Source: Gnetum montanum | Lineage: Eukaryota > Streptophyta > Gnetopsida > Gnetales > Gnetaceae | DNA: 64,000 nt | Direction of reading: 5' to 3' | NCBI GenBank assembly: GCA_015680685.1 | Contig: MNCI01002242.1 | Location: forward strand, 62,001-126,000 | Shown: positions 1 to 10,509 of the stretch, in pieces | Layout: each line of letters starts with the position of its first letter | Numbering within the stretch: position 1 is the stretch's first letter | Program-made: the position numbers and the translations under genes | Notes under the pieces: model-generated | Databases searched by the model: none | Told to the model about the DNA's origin: nothing | The model's input: only the letters and a program-made list of their open reading frames with translations

Positions 1-2680
1 GTTCTATAACTTCCTTTGTGCTAAGATGCAAGGTAGTCTCTTGATACCACACTCCAAATCTGATGCTAAGTTTCAGTTCGAAATTATACACTAGGATGGA
101 AAAGAATACATTCCATTGCCTTATGACAAATCCTCCTCACTAACTTTTATGCACAAATCCTCATTCAACTCATAGAGGTTGATAAGTTTAGTAAGGAAAT
201 TAGCTTGGAGGATTGCCAATAAGAGTGCGATGCATTTGAGGGTAAACCAAAGCCAAACACCTTTCTTGGGAGTCTTTTCCAATGTTTTCCTCCCCAAAAA
301 ATTGCTTCCATCTCCATGTCTCTTACCTCATTAGTGGGATAGGTCCCTTAGCCTAATTCCCCTCCTATACATCATACCATGTTTGAGTCTATGCCCATTA
401 TTACTACACACCAAGCCTAGCATGTTCTCCAATAAGCCTCCTGGTTCTCATCGATGCACTTTGACATACAACCTTATTCCATTCACCCATTGTTGATGAT
501 GTCTACCTAACCATCTCCCTTTGTCATGCTAGTGAGGCCCTCATTGGGACCCCAAGCAACACAAGCCTCTTGTAGTCCCTTTGCTTCCTTCATATTACAA
601 GTTCTAACTCAAACCTATTTCTCCTTATTTAACCCACCTATGACAGTGGTTACACAGACTCTTCCCTTTATGCCAACATTAATTGTACAACCTTAATCCT
701 CAAAGCTTCCTCATCAACTATTAATACAAGCACCGTAGTCCATAGGGATGTCCTAAGGTTAGATCAAGCATTCCAAATGATCCAACACCTTACCAAAGAG
801 CTACAAAAACACAAGGCTAGTACAACTTAGATGGTCAATGTTCTAGACTTTTACCAAGATGATCCTATAAGCTCTATAGTGCCTCAAATAACCTTACTTG
901 CAAGCTTTCCTATTCCAAACTTTACCAAATACAATGATGAAGGAGATCCCAACACACATCTAGTCAAATTTCAATCTAAGTGCCTTTTTTTTACAAGCTT
1001 GGCCACATACAATACCGAGGATTTTCTCTATGTCCCTCAAAGGTAAGCCTCTAGAATGGTACTAAACCTTGCTTAGAAGTTCCCTCTCTTTCCTTGAGGG
1101 CTTAATAGGCCAATTTTTCAACCACTTCAAATACAACTTGAAGTTGGATGTCACCTTAGATCAACTGATGAAGGTGAAGCATGGGCCACTTGAACCAGTC
1201 AAAAGGTTCATTCAAAGATGAAATTCAACACTTAACAAGATTCTAGAGCCTATCTTTGAAACCCACATCTTGGCCATCTTCATGGGAGGAATAAATGACT
1301 TCATCAAGTTAAAGCTCTACTACATAGAATCCCAATCATTAATCTAAGCCTACTTACAAACTAAAAACATTGAGGAGCTAGTTAAGGCAAGCAACAATCC
1401 TACCTATGTGGCCTATTAAAACCAACATGTAAGGAGGGATAGGGATAAAACTAAGAAAAAACATACAACCATGGATATAGTGACAAAAGAGTCAAAACAA
1501 GGAGAAAGACAAGGATTACTACCACTCAACACATCCTAAGACTCATTGCAACCATCCACTTCTTATGCCTCAAATCAACTAAGATCAAAATTTGGGTGGA
1601 AGGATAGGTCTAAGTACACAAGATTGCCTATGAAGCCCTTTAAGCTTTTAGAACAATTTCTTAAAGAAAACCGTATACAACATAAGAAATTGTCTAAGGA
1701 TGGTCGTAAGAGAAACGATCATTTTTGTGATATAGCTAGAGATCCAACAACAGCAACCAAAGATAATCTAAAGCTATCAAAATATTTCAGACTAGATAGG
1801 TACTATCATTATCATCAAATGGTTGGTCATGACATTAATTTTTTCCTATCATTGAAGGATTACCTCTAGAAGATGATCAACCTTGGAGAGTTGGTGTTGA
1901 ATGACTGTACCTCTTCAAGAACCAACAACAACTCTTACACTATAGTCTCATTCACAAAAATCAAATGATCTAATCCTCCTAGAAAACCATTTGTCATTAA
2001 GATGCCACCGTAGCCCTAAAACACAAATCCTAGAGAGCCCTTCATCATACTGGTACCACCTCCCTCCAAACCATTAGAAGCCTTTCATCATATGTATCCC
2101 ACCTTCCATGGCATCAACATCACAACCAAGGCCATGAGATACTAATTCTCCAAAGCCTAGGAAACCATATGTTATCTAGATTTCTCCATTTTTAACAAGT
2201 AAAATCATGACAATCCATGATAAAAGCCCATATATAGTGGTCCAAAACTCAAAGGTTAGCACAAAATCATCACTACAATAGTGGAAAAAATAACATATCA
2301 CCAAGCCAACAACAAAGCCCACTAAAGATAACAAATGATAAAAGGATTTGAAGTAAGTTGACCAACCTAGATTTACATAAAGACTAGCTACATCCACTGA
2401 CAAGTGGCCAAAGGCACATACATCAAAACCTAAGTCACAAACTCTAGGAAGGATGGAAAAATTTAAAACCACTAAGGCAAAGAGTTTTCTTGCAATAATG
2501 GAACAAGCCAAATAGTCCCTAAAATAAAAGAACATGTCACTGAACTTGTACAACTTGTTCATGACTTCTCTTGCTCATAGGGACGTACTAGCTCAAGTGT
2601 TAACTTCTATCCCTATGAGCAAAGACATGCTGGACAATAAGGAATCAATCCACTTTATCATTGAGCAAACTTCACTTAGG
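1..2680 (+). pseudogene. gag: Tat-type gag (element A), degenerate
   Basis: Capsid/nucleocapsid protein remnant of element A. The start lies outside the window; the first bases already read in the gag frame and align with gag of B (about 15500) and C (about 32820). The capsid-like core lies at about 830-1340, with 'KYNDEGDPNTHL' and then, across stops, 'LDQLMKVK' and 'INDFIKLKLYY', as in retrotransposon gag domains. At 1800-1860 'HYHQMVGHD' resembles a zinc-knuckle-like H-x2-GHD motif that has lost its cysteines. From 1870 to 2680 follows a low-complexity linker rich in P, T, N and K. Stops and several frameshifts occur throughout, so no product is expected. The long minus-strand open frame at 2176-2562 is a shadow of this linker. 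Confidence 0.8.
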
Positions 2681-2688
2681 AAAGACAC

Positions 2689-3300
2689 ATGCATGAACCA
2701 TGCTTAACTTTCATGATAGTGTCACTTAGGAAAGACAAGACTGACTCTCTAAATGGAGAAGTATTATCTACTTCTCTCCTAATTACTATACGTGTTGGTA
2801 GGTACAAAGTTCATTATGTCCATGTGGATGATGGGGAAACAACTAATGTATTACAATTTTCCATTGTTGAAAAGCTAGGATTAACCAAGAACATCCAAGA
2901 AACCACCACCTCAGCACTCAAGTCATTCAATGTATCACAAGGATCGGTGTAAGGTTCCAGCTCCTTGGATTTCATAGTCAGGGAGAAATTCCCTACATCC
3001 TCCAACTTCCTAGTGGTTGAAGAGACACTTGGCTTCATCTTGATCTTAGGAAGGCCATGGTTATCTAAGCTTCATGCAATATCATCCCCTATACATTAAG
3101 AGATTCACTTGCCCTATGAGGGAGGAAAAACTAGCATTCATGGAGACAACATGTTGCTACCTTTAGTTAACTATTTCAACATCGACCAAGGGTCAAAGGT
3201 GGAGTTTGAAGAGGAAATTCTTGAAACTCAGACTAGGGACAACAACAATGAGAACAACAATGATGTGAATAACACCAATCTTGTGACATTTAATTACAAA
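2689..3300 (+). pseudogene. pro: Retroviral-type aspartic protease (element A), degenerate
   Basis: Protease that would process the gag-pol polyprotein. The visible block is 'RVGRYKVHYVHVDDGETTN' followed by 'SIVEKLGL', matching the active-site region of plant Ty3/gypsy proteases in which D-x-G-x-x-x-N is usual. The C-terminal family motif 'ILGRPWL' lies at about 3045. A tail 'EIHLPYEGGKTSIHGDN' is shared with B and C. One stop at about 2950 and another at about 3099 break the frame, while the rest stays in one frame, so this is among the better preserved coding blocks. It follows gag in the same orientation, as expected for a gag-pro fusion. Confidence 0.8.
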
Positions 3301-3529
3301 TGAAAATGCATGTATCTTGCCATGCTAAACAAGAGAGATGGTATGCATAAGATTTTGTCAAAAGGATTACTTGATCTCTCAAAGATCAAACAACAAGTTC
3401 ATTGTAAAAATCTTGTCCATTCTTTTGTCAACTGTTTCTTCACCTTTGCAACATTGTATCATGTTTCATTGTTGATTCTATCCTTGTATGCTCTTTTGAG
3501 ATCATCCCATACTTGCTAGAAAAATATAC

Positions 3530-3625
3530 ACCATGATCTACTAAGGCCTAAAACTAGTAATATCATGGTCCACTAAGGCCTAAATCTAACAACATTATTT
3601 CCTACCTAGGCTTAAAATTGGTGAA
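3530..3625 (+). repeat. Short direct repeats, GGCCTAAAACTAG type (element A)
   Basis: Three degenerate copies of a 30-40 bp unit built on 'CCACTAAGGCCTAAAACTAG'. The same unit borders the modules of elements B (19080-19250, 22200-22580, 23282-23365) and C (36600-36735, 45325-45690, 49430-49575). Confidence 0.8.
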
Positions 3626-3989
3626 GCCATAATGACCTCTTATTATCATCCCTAGACCAACATTGTAGCCAATCTACCTCATAGTGTCATTTGCAAGTCT
3701 TACTTATATCCTACTCTATAATTACCATTATCAAATATTTTTATTTACCTATTTCATTTTATAGCCTTATTACATATACTATTCATGTTTATAAAATCAA
3801 GATATAGCTGAAGTCACATTGTGTGATGATAAATCCATATACATACATGAATGTCCAACACCGTGGTTGCATTATGTAACATATGACAACAAAAATAATA
3901 CATGGCTTTCATGACCAATATGGCCAAATAAAATAGATACAAAAATGATGTAGATAAAAGAACTAAACATAACTAGGTCATTAATGATC

Positions 3990-4312
3990 AAGATAGAGCC
4001 ATAAGAGAGGGAAGGGAGAGAGAGAGAGAGAGAGAGAGAGAGCATAATTAGTATTATCACCAACTCCATCACCATTTTAACTTGAGGCCTATAAACAATA
4101 AAGGAGATAACCATTAGTGGTATAAGAATAGAAAACCCTATTAGAAGCCAAAAACACACAAAGCACAACTAAGAATTCCAAAAATATGTAAATTACAATG
4201 ATGCTTAGAGCACCTAATGGTGTAACAAGAATTGTTGAAGCAGAGGTGTAGTTTGCAAAATTTGTTATCTTCTCGATGACCATGGTTATCATGCTTGCCC
4301 ATTAGAGTACCT
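3990..4312 (-). pseudogene. NIPA-type magnesium transporter fragment
   Basis: Read on the minus strand from 4301, the translation contains 'WASMITMVIEKITNFANY' and then 'ILVTPLGALSIIV'. These match the NIPA/DUF803 signature (W-x-GM-x-T-M-x-x-GE-x-x-NF-x-A-Y, then VTPLGALS-I-I-S-A), a multi-span membrane Mg2+ transporter family of plants and animals. A short deletion shifts the frame and the next family block appears as 'LHIFGILSCALCVFGF'. A further possible segment around 4085-4165 ('GFSILIPLMVISFIVY') is followed by a GA microsatellite. The first transmembrane part and everything after about 150 residues are missing. It lies head-to-head with the CBS/PB1 fragment inside the protease-pol slot of element A, so it looks like captured host sequence. 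Family assignment is firm; the exact gene is not known. Confidence 0.75.
4016..4042. repeat. (GA)n microsatellite
   Basis: 27 bp of perfect GA dinucleotides inside the NIPA fragment. Confidence 0.97.
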
Positions 4313-4581
4313 CACATAAATATGAAAAACCTCATTTCCTTGTATCTCTTTTAACTAGTGTGAATTCCTTACGTTTCATCCAAAAATGCATATAGAAAAC
4401 TACAAATTAATTCTCATCATCTAGTAATCCAAATGTGAATAGGATAGACGTCACTTAAAAAAGATCTACAAAACAAACCTCTGGCTGATGTGTGATCTTC
4501 CTGCCTTGGGACTACTTGAAACCAAGATGTGATTCTAACCAAAACTAGAAAAACTTAGTGTATCAATTTAAGGAGGAGTGG

Positions 4582-5695
4582 GAAATCATAATTTCTATTC
4601 CTACACCATTTATTAAGACACTTCTAAAGTGAATGTCCCAACCTTTTGTTGCAACTATTGCTGCTAATAATCTAATGTTAGCAAACATTTTACCATCTGA
4701 TTTAGTGTATAAAACTAAAAAGAAAATGTAGGAAATTAAAGTAAATGTAGCTATCATAGTTGTTGATAATAAACCTAGAGGGATTTTAATCCCAAAATAA
4801 TTTTTGATGCAGGTGGTAGCATTGTCTCTTAACCCTAAATCGATAGCTATAGAAAAGATGATGACACTTAATTGAGAGTGCATAACTATTGACACTCCTA
4901 TTATTGATGCACTACATGTAATGCATGATGGAAAGTTCTCACATTTATCCATAGTAGACAAAGGTGGATTTTTTGTGACATGTATTGATGTATTAGAAAC
5001 AATACATGCAACAATAGCAACAACTAAGATTCATAGTTTGCTATAAGTATCCAACCATATGAACCAATTTGGAAATGCTAGAATTATTAGCTTAGATGAA
5101 GTAAATACTAAGATGTAGAAATTTTGGTATTCAACTTTGACATTAGATCCAATAAATGGCCATGATGATTCACAGATTGATGCTTCAACAAAGTTGAATT
5201 TTGAGGCATCAGAAGTAAGGAAAGCTGCCCTTGCACTATTAGGTGAAGGAAATATATTTAGGTTTAAATTAGAGGATAGGAAAGGTCATGCTCATAGGTT
5301 TAGTTGCAATGTGAAAAATTTGTAGGATCTCATAATGATAATCAAATAGTGGATAGGGGAAGAAGTTAATCCTAGCAGGAAGTCCCAACTTTTGTATAAT
5401 GATGATGAAGGTGACCAAATGTTATTAATAATAGATGGTGACCTTCTTGAAACTATGAATTATGCTAGATCAATTAGTTCAAAGGCATTTAGAGTTCATT
5501 TTGACTATTCAAATGCTTCTTCCATAGAAGAAAAGGAAATTAAGTCATTTACAATTCCTAAACTAGTTGTCTCTAACCACTTGAGCCTAGCACAGACAAA
5601 AAGATGGAAACCTCATATACTATTGTGGCAATTAAAGCTACTATAACTGTAGGAATTAGTGCTTTGGCATTTTTTTTAAAAAAGGAAAAATATGG
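4582..5695 (+). pseudogene. CBS/PB1-domain protein (CBSCBSPB family), intronless pseudogene fragment
   Basis: Plant proteins of this family carry CBS domains (adenosyl-ligand sensors), a PB1 domain and a C-terminal membrane anchor. One reading frame holds from about 4588 to 5600. It shows the end of the third CBS repeat, then 'EKMMTLN', 'CITIDTPIIDALHVMHDGKF' and 'CIDVLETIHA' (fourth CBS, about 4850-5015), 'KFWYSTLTLDP' at 5120, and a PB1 domain at 5253-5530 ('FRFKLEDRKGHAHRF', 'LLYNDDEGDQMLL', 'ARSISSKAFRVHFDYS'). After one frameshift near 5600 comes a hydrophobic anchor ending 'FFLKKEK' at about 5690. Seven in-frame stops kill it. No intron interrupts about 1.1 kb, although plant genes of this family are split, which suggests origin from a spliced mRNA. 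The N-terminal CBS repeats are absent. The host is a pol-less Tat element, so retro-capture is likely. Confidence 0.87.
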
Positions 5696-5699
5696 GTTA

Positions 5700-6319
5700 A
5701 TAGCCACCACATGGCCTAAAGGTCTAGGGTTGGCCACCTAGCCACAAAGAGAAGGCACCTTTGCCCTACACTGTATCACTATTGCACCCTGTAGAAACCA
5801 CCACTACATGCCACACTCTCATCTCACATGTAGGTACTGTAGCAATTGCACCATTCCACACACCATGCAAGCTATGTTGTACATCACCATAAACCTCTAC
5901 ATAATACCTACTACTACCTCATCACTATGCACGTGCCATCGTCCCTTACATCCCACTATGTGCCTTCTTGCTTGAACCACTATGCATCTCCCTCTCTTGC
6001 ACCACGAAAGTCTCCTGTGATCCCAAAGACACCACCACATGTCACTCGACACCTAGAGTTGACTACATAGACCTGGCACTGCATCATGTTACCCTAATAT
6101 ATGCCATTAGCTACCTACCTACGCTTCCTTCTATGTCATTGACTGCCTGTGCTATGCTTGCTATTGTCTACCTTCACGTGTAATTGATACTAAAACCACA
6201 CTCTATCTTTCTATATGCTAATGCTACGCATTGATGAAGAAACCATCTTTGTCTAAATAGAAATTACAAAACCCTCATTTATGACAAGAAATCCTTACTA
6301 TCGCCACATGACTACATTC
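5700..6319. other. Pyrimidine-skewed spacer of element A
   Basis: C- and T-rich on the plus strand ('CACCACTACATGCC'-like short words). Short open frames exist but none resembles a known protein. The first 40 bases hold one more degenerate GGCCTAAA-type repeat. Confidence 0.5.
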
Positions 6320-6735
6320 TTTCTTTAGGAAACAAAACACTAAGGGACTACATTGGCTAGCATAGTGCCAAAGAAGTTCCAAAAATGGAACTATGTCAAA
6401 CATTGAGGGACACAGTTTCAAAAAAGGAAATATGCCAAACACTAAGGGACTATACTAGCCATTATAGTCCTGACGTAGTTTCAAAAATAGAAATATGCCA
6501 AACACTAATGGATTACATTGGCCAACATAGTCTCAACGTTGTGGAAAAAACAAAAATATGTCAAACACTAAGGAACTACATTGGAACTAATGAACTACAT
6601 TGGCCAACATAGTCCTGATGTAGTGCCAAAAATAGAAATATTCCAAATGTTGAGGGACTACAGTGGCTAGTGTAGTCTCAATGCAGTGCTAAAAATGTAT
6701 CCATAGCAAATTCCAAGGGACTATGTTGTCTAGTT
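6320..6735 (+). repeat. Seven-copy array of about 63 bp with an internal palindrome
   Basis: Copies of 'CCAAACACTAAGGGACTACA' begin near 6334, 6396, 6435, 6498, 6561, 6642 and 6707, with spacings of mostly 62-65 bp (one short, one long). The better units contain the near-palindrome 'GACTACATTGGCCAACATAG' plus TC. No similar array is seen in B or C, where the corresponding place holds units of about 190 bp. Confidence 0.85.
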
Positions 6736-7739
6736 CTTTGAAACCTTCCTCTCCTACCAAAACCATTTTTTCATTGCCTTGTAGTCATCCACCTTGCCTA
6801 CCACATCTTATGTGTTACTAAAACCCTTGCTAGTGTGCATGGCCTTTGTGCCAAACCCTTGCTAGCCATGCCTCTTACCATTGCACACCGTAAAGTTGCA
6901 TGCTTGCTCCCATTCATCAACCACACATCCATATGCTTTGTTGCTGCTTACCAACATTCATCCATCCCTCAAATCCATTACATTTGCCTTGGTGTTGGTC
7001 CTATTGCTTGCAGATGCATGTCTCAGTCCTCCAAATGCTTATTTCTATTCAGTTTAAGTGATTTCTAATTTGTCCTTAACTGTATAAAAAGTATCCTTAA
7101 ATGAAATAGTCATGTTGTATCCAACACAAAGATAATAAAACAATACTTAATCACAAAAGAAAAATTAAAGATGAAAACATACACCTTGCTTTCCTCTTCA
7201 AAAAAGGAAAACACTGAGGAAAATTGGCAAAATATGGCCTTGATTGACTATATTGGACCATATGTCACTTACCTCGCTTTGTTTGGCTTTTTCTAGCCTT
7301 GTTTGCTCTATGTTTTGGCCTTACTTGACCTTATTCCACACTATTGTTCATGCTTAACACATCATTTGGTGTCAGTTAACCCTGATTTTCATCATGTTTG
7401 CATTATTTGGCCCTTTTTTTAATGACAATTCTCCATTATTCGACATCATTTGGACCATGATTGGCTTGATGCCATTTGACATCACTAAAGCATTATTTGA
7501 TCTTATTTCATACCATTTTATGCAATTTTGACCTTCATTTGGCATTTATTTGACTCCATTCCACATCATTTAGCCTTTGTTTCATACTATTTGCTTTAAC
7601 TTACCCCTAATAGCCTTTGTTGAACTATTTTTGTCCTTTGATCTAATGTGTTTTGACTTATATATGCATTATTATTAATGTATTTTACATTGTTTCTACA
7701 TTATTTAACAATTTTATTACATAGGTTCCACTTTATGTG
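6736..7739. other. Spacer of element A with degenerate T-rich short-period repeats
   Basis: 6736-7070 is pyrimidine-rich and unrecognised. 7180-7640 is made of loosely repeated words such as 'CATCATTTGG' and 'GACCTTATT' at roughly 20-bp spacing. The same style of sequence precedes pol in C (45400-45880) and the junction in B (22300-22780), so it belongs to the element. Confidence 0.6.
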
Positions 7740-8330
7740 CTTATGTTATCATGTAGAAATGAGCTAGGAGAATAAGGGAGCAAATTTGACTAGCTTTAAA
7801 GCATACATGGACCCCTCTCATGATGTCGTTAGACCAAGTTAACCTAAAATATCCAAGTGCTAAGCCTCAAGATAATTCTATCATACATAATTGACATCCA
7901 AAAGTACCCTAATGATCATTAACCTTGAAGCCAAAAACATCATGGAGGTTCCCTTAGTCAAAGTTTTCATCTAAGACCATGATGGTGAGGAGAAAACACA
8001 TGAAACCAAGTTCCTCACCAAAACTTAACCCTGCTCAAGATAACATCAAACCATTTTTATGCAATATCAAAGCTATCACATAGCCTTGATTACATCTAAC
8101 ACTCACATGTTTTCTTATAGTGTTATTTATCATTGTTGATAGGTTGGGATGAATGACCGATGTTGATGATTTCGATGGTCTACAACACACGAGCTTGCAT
8201 TCTCTCTCTCTCTCTCTCTCTCTCCCCTTGTTTGACACAATGAATGAACTATAGAATGTTGTAAATTTGATGTACATTGCACAAATCCCTCTATCATGTG
8301 ACAATGGTGACCCATTATGACCTAGTCTAT
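7740..8330 (+). other. Pol-deletion junction segment of element A
   Basis: 7740-8060 aligns with B 22800-23110 and with the pre-RT sequence of C (45920-46260). From about 8090 A and B share a segment absent at that place in C ('ACTCACATGTTT', 'GTTTATCATTGTTGA'), after which both continue into sequence that in C follows integrase. It is therefore the scar or replacement where pol is lost. Confidence 0.65.
8201..8224. repeat. (TC)n microsatellite
   Basis: 24 bp of perfect TC dinucleotides. The minus-strand open frames across it contain only RE repeats and are not genes. Confidence 0.97.
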
Positions 8331-9241
8331 TGGTTGACTAGTGTGGTCCTATGTATCATATTATAACAACATGCTTTCTTTGTCTTGTTTTCTTGTCCTC
8401 TTGGAGTTGTGCTTGTACGATGAAGCTTGATATAGCATTGTAGAGGTGAAACTCATTTTGACAACAAGTTACCATGTGACCCTAATGAGTAAGATTTGGT
8501 TAGCTTGTCTTGTCATACCAAGAGTTCTTGTTTCACATCATTTCCATTACTGTTTCTTGAGCTCAATCCCATATCCTAATTATAATCTTTTGTATCATGA
8601 ATGAAAATGATGACCAATGTTCAACACTCATGTGTTATGGCTAGGTGACATCCCCTTTATCATGATCCACCATCAAGTTTGTTGGATGCAACACATCTCA
8701 TTCAATAAAAAACAAAATCAAAGTCAACCTTGGCAATGAAACCCAATGAAGGTTTCACCTCTTAAGAAAAAGAAAAAAATAAATGGAAAAGTAAATTGCT
8801 AAGAAGCCAAAAGATTGATGAAGACCAAAATACAAACTAATGGCTCCAAAAAACAAGGAGAGGAGCCTAACGACCAAAGAAACCTTGGAGTGTGGTGTTG
8901 GTTCCTCAAAAACATTACTGAGTGACCAACACTTTGAAACATGAAGTGTGAAGACCACATCAAATAGCCAATATGTCATTACCATGATATAACCATGATG
9001 TCAACATTGGGAATTCATTGTTAACCTATGTGACCACTCCTTCATGACCAAATATAGCCCTTAACCTATATCATCTCATCATAATACTTAATCCCATCAT
9101 TACAAGCACTCTTTGGCATGGTTCAACAATATTGAATCAAGCATGGAGAGGGAACATTGATGATGGACCTGTGATGGTGTTTTATAATCTTTGTCAATGT
9201 CTCTTGAGTCCATCTTCTAAACATCAACAATGAGGGACCAA
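8331..9241 (+). other. 3' untranslated region of element A
   Basis: Aligns in order with the 3' UTR of C (49600-50043 plus 51635-52117), for example 'CTTGTCCTCTTGGAGTTGTG', 'AACACATCTCATTCAA' and 'GAAACCCAATGAAGGTTTCA'. This copy is uninterrupted and so shows the empty site of the solo LTR found in C. Confidence 0.75.
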
Positions 9242-10509
9242 TGATACACCACTAGGAAAATTCATGTTCCACCCTTCACCATTAAGCGTGAGGCAAGATC
9301 TTATAGTAAATGTAGGACTTGTAGTCCATGAGCTTGAATCTTGCATACTTGAACTTTTGGTGTTGAAAAATGCATCATAAGTGGTTGTAGCCTCACTTCC
9401 CAAGTGGAAAAAGTCACCTCATATCTATATTTGGACTTGGCAAGGTTAAAAATGCCTTGGGAATTGCCAAATTTGGCATTTTCGAAGATTTTTATGGGGG
9501 TATAGCTTCAACTACGTTGGAACCACCTACCCCCAATGCAGATGGTGTTGGAGTTTTATTTTTCTAGCAAAACCCAACATAGTGATCACAAAACCTAGCA
9601 TAGCTACACACATCGACCATCAAAGTTGTTGGGTTTTTTATTTTATCTACAATGACTAGCGTAGATACCATATTTCCTAGCATAGATGTAATAAAAGCCA
9701 AAGTGGATGCAACAAAAGCTAGCATAGATGCAACAAAGCTAGTGTAGTACCAAGAGTCTGTTTACTATTTTTAGCATCTAGTGCAGTTTCAATGGTCTTG
9801 GATGCATCTAAACTTACCATAAATGGAACTACATTGGAGGTAAAAGGCCTACTACACCTACATGTGATTTCAATGTGTCAACAATCATTGCAAAAAAATT
9901 TCAGCAACAAATTGAACACTAGTAGCTTATTTAAACAAAATTCTAACACTTTGAAAGGGATATTTGGCAAATTGGTAATTGGTTGAGCATTGGAGACTCT
10001 CAGTGCATTAATTAGTAGAAAATAGCAAAAATTCAAGCAATTTTCCATCATCTTTACAACCAATGTAGCATATTTAAGCCCAAGAACCAATGAGGAGTTT
10101 TGGAAGTTAGAGCTTAGAAGTACCTAGATAATGCAACCCATTGCAGAACACAACCTAACAATTTCACTAGACTTCAAGCATCACTCAATCAACTCCTTGT
10201 GCATCTAGGCTCACACTTGTACATCTTGGAACTTTTCTCTTGTAACATTTTTATTATTTTAATAAAAATAAATATTTCATTTATTTGTGCAAGTTTATAT
10301 CAAAGTAAAATTTTGTGCTTTTTCTTAGATTAGATTTGCATTTTTTATTTAATTTGTTTGCACCATTTACAATTTCTAGGTTCCTGGGTGATTGACAAGA
10401 GTGTCCAAGATTCTTCAAATCCTATTTTTGGAGGCCCTTGGGATCCAAAGTTAAACTCTTTCACTTGGAATTTTTAGTTTTTTAGTGACCAAATTTTTTA
10501 GGAGTTACA
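9242..10509 (+). repeat. 3' LTR of Tat element A
   Basis: Begins TGATACACCA and ends GTTACA, about 1268 bp. It aligns with the C LTRs: 'TTTATGGGGGTATAGC' near 9494, 'ACCTACCCCCAATG' near 9526, and the closing block with 'AGTGACCAAATTTTTTAGG'. A TATA-like 'CATATTTAAG' lies near 10068. Boundaries are set by comparison with C; the target duplication cannot be checked because the 5' LTR is outside the window. Confidence 0.75.

Larger units (their letters stand above)
1..10509 (+). mobile_element. Tat-type Ty3/gypsy element A, pol-less, 5' end outside the window
   Basis: Internal part and 3' LTR of a plus-strand LTR retrotransposon. Order: gag, aspartic protease, short GGCCTAAAACTAG repeats, captured gene fragments, a 63-bp array, T-rich spacer, a short junction segment, 3' UTR, 3' LTR. 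The gag, protease, spacer, UTR and LTR can each be aligned by eye with element C (31222-53537), which carries the Tat hallmark of a second RNase H. Element A passes from the sequence that precedes RT in C (about 46240) to the sequence that follows integrase in C (about 49590) with only a short segment between, so RT, RNase H and integrase are absent. The same layout recurs in element B. The 5' LTR and target site lie left of position 1. Confidence 0.75.

Noticed and set aside
2176-2562. Minus-strand open frame of 128 codons
   Set aside because: Reverse shadow of the gag linker of element A; no motif.
4563-4961. Minus-strand open frame of 132 codons with hydrophobic stretches
   Set aside because: It is the reverse shadow of the CBS domain of the plus-strand CBS/PB1 pseudogene, which matches a known family far better.
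8035-8315. Minus-strand frames with RERERE repeats
   Set aside because: Produced by the TC microsatellite.
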